Source: Amoebophrya sp. AT5.2
Taxonomy: Eukaryota; Sar; Dinophyceae; Syndiniales; Amoebophryaceae
Assembly: GCA_005223375.1 (NCBI GenBank)
Contig: RXOD01003892.1
Location: 1 to 39,387 of the forward strand
Length of the DNA: 39,387 nucleotides
Reading direction: 5' to 3'
Positions 31,737 through 39,387 of the stretch are shown here, one piece after another. Made by a program: the position numbers and the translations under genes. The notes beneath the pieces are model-generated. The model saw only the letters and a program-made list of their open reading frames with translations. It searched no databases and was not told where the DNA came from. Every line of letters begins with the position of its first letter. The first letter of the stretch is position 1.

Positions 31737-32069
31737 TCAGGGCGATCCCGCCTCCGAGACAGAGTGCCCATCCTTGGCGTACTCTTCCAGGAGGGCCTTC
31801 CGAGCGCTCAGTCCTTCCAGCTCCATTTCAGCCTCTTGCTCGGCCGCCATGCGCTCGCGGTCAGCCTCTTGCTCGCGGTTCGCCATGCCTTTCTCATACA
31901 CGTATATTCCCTGGCCCTCCGTGCCCCCAGAGGACGGAGGACCAGAGGAGTCGGAGGAGGTCTCCTCTCCATTCTGCGCCCGCAGGATGCGGACAATCCG
32001 GCCCCGCTCCACTTTGGCGTGGTTCAACTTCCGGAAGATGATGTCATGGCTCTGCTGCATCTTCTCCAT
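31737..32069 (-). CDS. Probable gag-like exon or small ORF with charged helix
   Basis: 110 codons from the ATG at 32069 to a TGA. The second half is a charged helix (MANREQEADRERMAAEQEAEMELEG). A candidate acceptor GCGATCAG lies just upstream at about 32090. It may be an exon of the gag transcript, or a small separate protein since it ends in its own stop; I cannot decide. Overlapping plus-strand frames lack this character. Confidence 0.45.
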   Translation of the reverse strand: MEKMQQSHDIIFRKLNHAKVERGRIVRILRAQNGEETSSDSSGPPSSGGTEGQGIYVYEKGMANREQEADRERMAAEQEAEMELEGLSARKALLEEYAKDGHSVSEAGSP

Positions 32070-32093
32070 GATCTTGCCCAGGGACCTGATCGC

Positions 32094-32510
32094 TTAGTCG
32101 AAAGAGCATATCACGAGAGGAGAAGGAACAATCTGAGACTTGATTTTTAAATCGGAGGGGCCAGCGCCAAGATACTTTTCGTCGTTCTTTTTGGCGATCT
32201 TCTCCGCAGTCTTGTCCGGGGTGTTCACCGGGGCCGCCTCAATCTTGTTCTCGTCAATGATGTCCAAGTCAGCTCCGATTCTGCGCCCGATCAGCGTGAG
32301 GAGGGTGGTCACATTGTCGTGAACGCGCAGCAAGATGTTGAAGCTCCGGGCTTCGTTGCTGCTCGTGTACGCCGAACGCGCCTGCGAGAAATTGTCCTTC
32401 GCCATCGACCACACCGGCTTGAGATCCGGGCCTTCCGGGCGGTTGGCAGAGGAGGACGGCATTCTGTGCGTGCGCACACTTGCAGGCGTCCTTGCAGGTT
32501 GGTTTTCTGT
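32094..32510 (-). CDS. Probable gag-like exon
   Basis: This frame has protein-like composition (for example NILLRVHDNVTTLLTLIGRR and DKTAEKIAKKNDEKYLG) and is continuous from about 32510 to a stop at 32094. The acceptor AACAG near 32511 would match, in phase 1, the donor candidate CTAA/GTAAGA near 32592, linking it to the ATG-containing exon upstream. The boundary choices are uncertain. Confidence 0.45.
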   Translation of the reverse strand, partial: TENQPARTPASVRTHRMPSSSANRPEGPDLKPVWSMAKDNFSQARSAYTSSNEARSFNILLRVHDNVTTLLTLIGRRIGADLDIIDENKIEAAPVNTPDKTAEKIAKKNDEKYLGAGPSDLKIKSQIVPSPLVICSFD

Positions 32511-32591
32511 TCCCGACGGGACAGGGCTGGCTCTGTCGCAGGCTCGAAGCAATTGCGCAAAAGGAGTTGACGCTGTGCAACAGACACGGCG

Positions 32592-32706
32592 GATTCTTAC
32601 TTAGACCTAGGGCCTTTTTGAAAGCCTCTTTGTCGCTGAGCTGCAAGTTTATTTTAATGATTTCGCACTGCTCTCGGATGCGCTTCTGCGCGTAGTTCTT
32701 TTCCAT
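32592..32706 (-). CDS. Candidate first coding exon of the gag-like gene
   Basis: It opens with ATG at 32706 (MEKNYAQKRIREQ), about 870 nt inside the element's 5' end. It gives about 38 codons of helical sequence before a donor-like CTAA/GTAAGAAT. The frame runs on to 32269 but loses protein character past the donor. This is the best candidate translation start for gag, but the link to downstream exons is inferred. Confidence 0.45.
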
Positions 32707-33573
32707 ACCGCCTCTTCGGTCCTGTCTACTCAGCTCCTACGAGTCGGATCATTGTGGATTTAGGGAGAAAGCAGAGCCGAAACGGAGCACCATGGACGAC
32801 GAGCACACGCGTGCGGGACACATTTCTGATCGTGTGTTTCATGCTGCAAGCAAGAGGCCTTCTGCTTCGAGCGCACATTGTTCTTTGCTGTTTTTAGATT
32901 TTCCAAGGCGTGACCAACTTTAGCACGCTTCTGTAACATTTCGTTGCTCATACTGCCGTTTCGCGTAGTCGGAGCGCATGCGTGAATCCCTTTGCGCCGT
33001 CGCCGCGCGGGTCCACGAGCCACATACCGCAGAGAACAACAGTGGACGAGTCGACATTGCGCGCCCCCGCCATTGGGCATGAGTCCTAGGCTGATGCAAG
33101 ATCGTGCGGCGAGAAAACCGCAGCTGCTGCAGCTCCACACGACCCGGCACACGTGGCCTGGGCTCCGGCTGGGGTGGGCACCCCTGAGTGGCGCCGGAAA
33201 AGAGCTTGCCTGCATCCCTTGTGGGACACCAGGCACGGTTTTTCGCTTCTACGCGCACCGTGCCCTCCTGGCGATGGAGGATGAGAGGAGAGTGTTGATG
33301 GCCCGTCCTCGGAGAGTGAGTCGGGGCTTCCGTCTGCTGTCAAGAGCAGCAGACGCCTCCTGTGCTCGAGACAGGAGGGAGGGCTCAGTCCGAAGACCGA
33401 TTTCTCATACATGAACTCAGCTAACCTCTGTACACACGCAGACCACACCCAACAACGCTACGCTCCAGCGGAGCATAGGTCATTGGGCGTGCCCGATGTC
33501 CCTACCACGAGACCCAACGCCACTCTGCCACTCGCGGGGCAAGCCCAGCTAATGGGAGAGAGTCGATGGTCGA
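32707..33573 (-). other. 5' leader of the retroelement
   Basis: The stretch between A1 and the first gag ATG. Open frames of 110-158 codons occur on both strands without domains. Two adjacent hairpins lie at 33331-33378. The promoter and RNA 5' end should lie in A1 or just inside it, but no specific promoter motif could be recognised. Confidence 0.5.
33331..33378. repeat. Two adjacent perfect hairpins in the retroelement leader
   Basis: The first pairs CGTCTGCTG (33331-33339) with CAGCAGACG (33347-33355) around a 7-nt loop. The second pairs CCTCCTGT (33356-33363) with ACAGGAGG (33371-33378), also around a 7-nt loop. They are directly abutting. Position in the 5' leader suggests an RNA structure, for example for packaging or translation control, or a recombinase accessory site. 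Confidence 0.65.
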
Positions 33574-33695
33574 GTGCGTCGTACGTGAGGATAACCGAAT
33601 TCAAGCCGTGACCGAGTGAGAGAACGAGAGGTGGCAACGTGTTGGCACCGCCTGCTAGGTGGTGGCCCTGCTTCCCAGATGTTTATTCTCAAGAA
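33574..33695 (-). repeat. A1: 5' terminal split direct repeat
   Basis: Identical over 122 bp to A2 at 20800-20921. Its outer edge at 33695 meets unrelated flanking DNA (TCAAGTTTCGCC) and marks the 5' end of the element on the minus strand. Confidence 0.92.
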
Positions 33696-33965
33696 TCAAG
33701 TTTCGCCCGATTTCGCTGCCTATACCTTTGCTGAATTCAGTGTTTAAAACGCACAATGGGATAAGCTTTGATAGCTTCTGGATTCTGTTACTGATATGGT
33801 CGAGATGCTGTAAACTGAGGAACAGGAATCTTTTACTCGAAGAAGATGAAAATTATCGACTGAATTATAATTTACTGTGATCGGTGCTTGGAAATTTCTA
33901 CTCCCTGAATCTTCTCCCAATTCCTCTCGCCATATTATATCGTTCAAAACAAATCCGCCGAAAAA
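33696..33965. other. 3' flank of the membrane-protein gene
   Basis: This AT-rich 270-bp stretch lies between the retroelement end and the stop codon of the membrane-protein gene and probably holds its 3' UTR. No motif was recognised. Confidence 0.5.
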
Positions 33966-36900
33966 TTACGACGGGAAGTGTCCTCCGCAGACTTCCTTCA
34001 CGTGGTCGAAGGTAAGTGTTTCCACGCCGGTGACGTGCTGCAGCCGCTCGGTGTTGTGCCCCGAGACCATCATCGTGTACATGAGGAACATGAAGTACAA
34101 ACCGTTCCCCCAGAACATGCGGAAGATGACGTCCTCGTCCCACGAGAACAAATCTTGAAACTGCCCCAGCACGTCCCACCACGACTTCACGCCGCGCAGG
34201 TGCACGTACAGCGTCGTGTACACCCAGGTGCACGTGTCGGCGAGCACAAACGCGATCAGGTAGCCAACCCACTGCAGGTCGATCCCCGGCTTTCCGATTA
34301 ACTCGGACCTGCAATCCGATCGATTGATGCGGTTTACTTATTTTGTGACTTTATCCTTTCCCCGGGTAAAAGTATACATTTGGGTGCGGCTTTCTAATTT
34401 CTCTCGGATCTGGGTCAGATCCTCGATGCATCCATGGACCTGCTGATGGCGGAGGGCAGTAGTACATCTACATCTAATACGTAGAAAAATTCGTGTACCT
34501 CGGGAAGCCAGGGATGAATGCGGAGTTGGTTTGCAGCGCCAGCAGCATGCCGAGCAGGAGCCCGATGGAAGAGAACAATTTCGCCGCCATCCGGATCTGG
34601 AAGCGCACGAAGATCTCGCGCTGCCAGAACTCCACCAGCGCGAGCACCTTCTCCATGTCCTCTTCGCTGCAGGAGAACCAGTAGCGCTCCTCCTTCTTGG
34701 TCACCTCCTCCGTCAGCGGCGTCAGGTACGGCACGTTGTCCGCCACCATCCGCGTGTTGGCGAAGGTCAAGAACTTCTTGTACTTGGCCGTCTCGATCTC
34801 GGTCTCGGAGTGCCGCCGACCCATCCCCAGCATCTGGCTCACGGAAATGGACGCACCGGCAGATTCCTGCACCTGCTCGCGGCTCACAATGCGCGCCCCA
34901 TCGTCCGCCGCGTCGCAGTCAAACTGCACCCACCAGCAAATCGCGGGCTCCCCCAGAAACCCAAAACGAGCGGTAATCTGTGATTAAGTAATGTGGAGAT
35001 TTGCATTTATATATAAATCAGAGTGTTGGTCCATTGGATTGTTCTTGAGAGCCATGGGGCCCTGGCTCTATGGCTAGGCACTTGCATCGCTCGATTGCAT
35101 CGCTTGTATGATCAGGGTTGCATCGCTGGATTGCATCGCTGGTATCAGGGAGGGCAATCAATGCCGTACAGCAGGAATAAAGCCTTTAAGTACGCATTGC
35201 CAGACGCGGATGGTTCGGATCACGATGGACTCGAGCGAGGTGAGCTCCATATCCTCCGTGGCGTTGTCCATGTCCTGGTCTAACCGCATCAAAAACACCT
35301 GCAGGCTCTCCTGGTACTTCAGCGCGAACTGAAACAAGTCGGAGCTGTGGTTTGTTTTCTTCCTGTTGGGGCGAATACCAAACAAGATCGGCGAAGAAGA
35401 TGACGATCGCTTTGCTTTGTTCCATTTCGCGCTGCTTCTGCTACTTTGATTGGCCAAATTATTGAATTTTCAACAACGAACAGACGTTGAGTACGCCACG
35501 TCTTTGACGAGGATGAAGACGAAGGCGATTGGGGACATGCGGAGGAGGAGTGCGCGGCCGTAGCAGAAGCGGTACATGTCCATGACCACGTTGAAGCAGG
35601 CGCGCGCGCACGCGAAGAAGCTCTCCCTGGCGCGGCGACTCTGGATCTCCATACCGACCATCTTGGTCAGACGCAGGTACTGCCCGGTCACAACGCGGCT
35701 CCCGTACGGAATGTAAAACGAAAACAGCGCTATGCAAGCAGCAATGTCGATCCCCGTCTCAGTCATCAAACCAGCCTGGTGGTGGTGAAGCGATGGTCGT
35801 GCTGGTGCTCATAGATTGATGATACTGATAGATGATCTTCATCTTCGCGATGGATATTAGACGACAAAGAAAGATCATATTCATACGTTCGTGCTTGCAA
35901 AACAACTTAGTAGTAGATGCACCCATTTCATGATCCGGAAAATCGATCATCGATGGCAAGTACGTCCTCGATCTCGGCTTTTCTTTTCCGCGATAGCCAG
36001 GCGTTCTCGACGAGGACGACACCGCCCAGAAAGTACAGGCCGAAGGTCAGGATGTAGAAAGAGGCGCGGAAAATCCGCATCCACATGCCCTCTGGCGGCT
36101 TGCAGCCCCACGAAGCGCCCGCGACCGCCGAAAACGCAAACGGAAGCACAAACGTGCACACCGTCCGGAACGTCCACTGCGGTAGCAATCGAACGATGTG
36201 TTTAAAAACAATATGCAGAAGATTTGCATGTCTGACTCGTCCTGCTGCTGCGTATCGATCATGTATGTTTATGACGTAAGTAACTCTGCTATGATGATGA
36301 TGATTTACCCTGCTCGGACTACCTAAGGCATAAAATAAGTAACTCCGACGTCAAACTCAAAGTCGTCTCAGAGTAGGCTATCAGTACTCGATCGTCGAAC
36401 TGTCCTTGTTGCCACGCCAGGTAGAAGCCCATGGAGAACAGCGCGGGTTGGATGATGAGGAACAGCGCTCGCCACACCCAGAAGGTTTCGCGCGGCATCA
36501 CGCGCCAGATCTTAAGCAGGATCCAGATCCCGCCGTAATTCAGGAAAAACAGCATCACGGCCGACTCCCAGATCGTCGCGGTAATCACGCTGGGGAAGAC
36601 GAACCGGAAGTTCTCGATCGTGCTCAACTCCGTGGGCATGCAGCTCTGCGCACTGTAGCCAGACCGGGCCTTGTGCCACCCGCAGTCGGCGGACGCGTTA
36701 CAACTTGCCTCCGACGTCAAAAGCCCGCATGCTGAAGTAATTTTTGCACCCGATGCTCCGATGCGATGGAAAGATGGAGATCATCCATCGATCATACATC
36801 ATACACAACAAGAACAACTAAACTTGCTCACTTTCGTCCTTAAAGATGTGGGTGTCGTGAACGGGCTATTAAAATTAAATACTGGTAGCTTTTGCGGCGA

Positions 36901-39387
36901 CTGCGGTATTGGTTGCGTAGTAGGCGCTGATAATATCGGCGGACTCGTAGAAGCAGCCACCGGTTGCCCGAAAGCACATCCATCCGATAAACACGATCAG
37001 CGGCGGTATCTGATTTTTTTGATGTCGGTAAAAATTTGATTGACTTAAATATTTTTCGGTGCATCCCCTACACACCCAAAGGTGCGGTCGTGCGAGCACA
37101 GCCACATGCAAATTTCATAGCTTACCATGAGTCTGACTTGGTGCGTGAGAAATTCCGCCCTGGGGTCCTGCCATGTTTTCTGCTTGTGGAACACAGAGGT
37201 CTGTTTGGAAACGCGACCTGTCGAGAGCGTGTGGCCCCCGGAAGAAAGCTCCGACGGCTTCGCCTGGACGGGGAGCGAAGCCTCGATGTCCCCCTTGTCC
37301 GTCGCGCCCGAGAGCTCCTTGCCGGTGCTATCTCCCGACGAGGAGAGCAACACCGGGGCTACCTCGCCTCCCTCAGGAGCCACCATCGTGCGAAAAGTAA
37401 GGTTATCGATGTTTGCGTAGGTGATGTGTTACTATTCCCACCGAATATTGAGCTATATCCCCTGGCTCAAAATGAGAAACCTACTGATGGTATGAGGAAG
37501 CGTGGAGCAACGGATTCTTTATCATGTGCTGTGACCACGAAAACGAACTCAAACAAGGCTCTGCCATGAAAAAAGATGTTTGTAGAATCTGTGGGGAGGC
37601 CCTGAGTTGATTGTACCAATCCAACGTGAAGATGGCGGTTTGGATGGCCACCTGCCTCCGTCTACACTTTGTTGTTCCAATTCCACTCGCTGTCACTCAG
37701 AAAAAAGTGCCATCGGAAAAAAAGGTCCGTTTGCTCCGCAAAACGCAACCAACGAACTAAATGCAAAAAAACACGTCAACGCTCCACCACGATACTTCTT
37801 CGTGCTGGTGTGCGCAAAAAAAAACAAACGCATGCCTTCCGTGCAGAAGTTAAGATGGCGGCCGTTAGCGGTACAGATTTTTCACGAATGGACCTGTGCG
37901 CAAGTTTCTTATCCGCTCGTCGAACACGCGCAACCACTTGTTTTGTGCGCCTTTTTCTACTGGGAGGCCCACTGGAATCGTTTCGTGTTCGTTTGATTTG
38001 CTTGCAAGAAAAAAGAGCTCATTGGGTGTTGGCCGGTTCCACGAACAGCTGACAACAGCGCAGCAGCGGGCCAAAGGTCCTATTATCCTTATCCACCGAC
38101 AAAAAGTCAAATCTGTCGTCTTTTTTTTGCGCCATGTGGATCGACGGACCGTTTCCTCACCGGCGATCCTCCATGCCAAAGTTGAGTTTCGGTGGTTTGT
38201 TGTTTGCGCTGGTATTTGCAGCCGCACTTCCGGGAGCAAAATTTTTGTCTCCCGGCAGTGCTCCTGGTGCTCGCCAGCTGCTTCGTCGCGCTGGCGACTT
38301 CACGGCACCCGGACCCTTTGTTGGACTTCCCCCACCTTCCCCCCCTGACGGACTCACCGGCGAGAACCCGTCTCCCCGGTGCTGCGGCAGCGGCGCTTTC
38401 AGTAGATTTGACTTCCTGTTCTGAAGATTCTTTTTCACCATGAAGATCTGCTCGCGTGGCGCTCCTTCGGTCGAGGAAAGCGCTGCTGCTCGTTCCTGCT
38501 CCTCCGCACTGCTGCTGCTGCTCGAGCTCGTGAACGTGACGTCCCGCAGGTCCCTTGAAGTCGTGGCAGCTGCACGAAGACTTCCCGAAGACTTCCCGTC
38601 CCTGCTCCGCAGTTGCGCGAGGAGTTCCCGTGCCCGCGTCTTCGCCGCGACGGTCGAAATCGCACCCCCGGCGGGCCTCGAAGAGGCTATTATTCCTTCC
38701 CTGCCCTTATTTCTTGGCTTCGCGATGCCGATGCTCTGGGGCGCGATGCTGGCGGGAAGGTCTTGGCTTTCTACCCGAGCGTTGCGGTCACCAGCATGAT
38801 CCCCGTCCTCCGAGTCGAGCTGCTCGACGTAGCCGGCGTTCCTCTCGCCGTCAACAAGCCCCCCCTCCCCTGTCCCCTTTCCGGGCAGCACCGTGATCGT
38901 CCGCGGCAGACTCAGCCCCCCCGCGGCCCCTTGATGAATCGCGCCCTCGAAGGTAGCTGTAGCTCCTGCTCCAGTACCCATTCCACCGCTGAGCAGCACG
39001 GGAAGAAGGATGTGCGCGTACACGAGCATGAGCACGGAGCTCGTGAACGAGTGCGCCACGTCGTCCCCCTGCAGCACGGCGCCCTCGCGCCCCAAATCCA
39101 GGTCCGAGTCCGACGACATCAGCAACATCAGGCAGAGGAGCAGGTAGCCGAAATCCTCGAGGATAGACAGAAAGTTCCGGAAGAACCGCTTCCCGTGGAA
39201 CGCGCGCCAGGTCTGCTCCGTGTTTTGTGCGCTACCGGGAGATAATGTTGTTCCCATCGTCGAGGAGGATCCTGCGAGCCACAGGGGTGCAAAGATGGAC
39301 ACGGGGAAGATGAACAGCAAGTAGGCGCCGCACTCCGGGCCCTTCTTGTTCCTGCGGTGCGCGTTATGATACTGGTAGAAGCGGCGG
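33966..39387 (-). CDS. Multi-exon polytopic membrane protein, 5' end outside window, family not recognised
   Basis: Exons placed by GT-AG sites with matching phases: 37009-36883, 36731-36388, 36176-35964, 35775-35486, 35362-35170, 34923-34499 and 34308-33966 (ending in TAA). An exon ending at 37072 (start near 37420, unresolved) and a long 5' exon from beyond 39387 to 38161 precede them. The join between those two is open; a further small exon near 37650-37600 is possible. The long exon has about three hydrophobic helices and then a disordered Ser/Gly-rich stretch. Later exons add about nine to eleven more (for example LFSSIGLLLGMLLAL, ILTFGLYFLGGVVLV, VGYLIAFVLADTCTWVY, LYFMFLMYTMM). Short charged loops separate them, and a Cys-bearing loop (SCNASADCGWHK) may be luminal or extracellular. 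It could be a channel, transporter or scaffold; no pore, ATP-binding or enzyme motif was recognised. Confidence 0.7.

Larger units (their letters stand above)
20402..33695 (-). mobile_element. Tyrosine-recombinase retrotransposon (DIRS superfamily, PAT/Ngaro-like split direct repeats), 13.3 kb
   Basis: Read on the minus strand, the order is A1 (33695-33574), gag-like exons, pol exons (RT, RNase H, tyrosine recombinase), B1 (21207-20920), A2 (20921-20800) and B2 (20689-20402). A1 and A2 are identical over 122 bp; B1 and B2 differ at one base in 288 bp. This A1-ORFs-B1-A2-B2 plan is the published hallmark of PAT and Ngaro elements, which integrate by a tyrosine recombinase and do not make integrase-type target duplications. 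At 13.3 kb this copy is much longer than typical family members (about 4-8 kb), because of the gag region and introns. Near-identity of the repeats suggests recent insertion. The element's 5' end lies only 270 bp downstream of the membrane-protein gene's stop codon, on the same strand. The RT active-site box is altered (YVGD). Confidence 0.9.

Noticed and set aside
20396..33698. AATCA at both outer edges of the retroelement as a target-site duplication
   Set aside because: It overlaps the A1 edge, five bases can match by chance, and tyrosine-recombinase elements are not expected to make target duplications.
1..39387. CRISPR array, tRNA or rRNA genes, dinoflagellate spliced-leader relics
   Set aside because: I scanned by eye for regular short repeats, tRNA-like arms and the conserved leader core and found none that hold up.

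Overview
The window is nuclear DNA from a eukaryotic microbe. It has GT-AG introns of about 50-210 nt with matching phases, all three standard stop codons, no bacterial operon structure, one coding exon of more than 10.6 kb, and a 13.3-kb tyrosine-recombinase retrotransposon. A GC-rich alveolate or dinoflagellate-like protist would fit, but no sequence here fixes the lineage. Every gene I can support, host or transposon, is on the minus strand.

Read in the direction of transcription (high to low coordinates), there are five blocks. (1) 39387-33966 is the 3' part of a multi-exon gene for a large multi-pass membrane protein that I do not recognise. Seven exon junctions in it could be placed with matching phases. 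(2) 33695-20402 is a large retroelement of the DIRS superfamily. It has the split direct repeat layout of PAT/Ngaro-type elements (A1 - ORFs - B1 A2 B2), a spliced gag-like gene of at least about 1650 codons, and a spliced pol gene encoding reverse transcriptase, RNase H and a tyrosine recombinase. (3) 19257-17600 encodes a Cys-rich, probably zinc-binding protein. (4) 16473-15301 encodes a zinc-ribbon/ubiquitin-like/TerD-like fusion protein. (5) 14582-2894 encodes a giant RNF213 (mysterin)-like AAA+ protein, with two short introns near its 5' end and then one 10,632-nt exon. The RING part of the expected E3 module was not found before the left edge. Positions 1-2563 are GC-rich, with diverged short repeats and no gene I can defend.

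Two points deserve most attention. The first is the retroelement: it is unusually large, its end structure is intact, and two introns in its gag gene have clearly related sequences and nearly equal lengths, as introner-type introns would. Its RT active-site box reads YVGD instead of YxDD, so this copy may be inactive. The second is the neighbouring pair of an RNF213-like AAA+ protein and a ubiquitin-like/TerD-like fusion, which suggests a ubiquitin-linked stress or defence function. That link is inference from domains and adjacency only. All exon boundaries were deduced by eye from splice motifs and reading phase.
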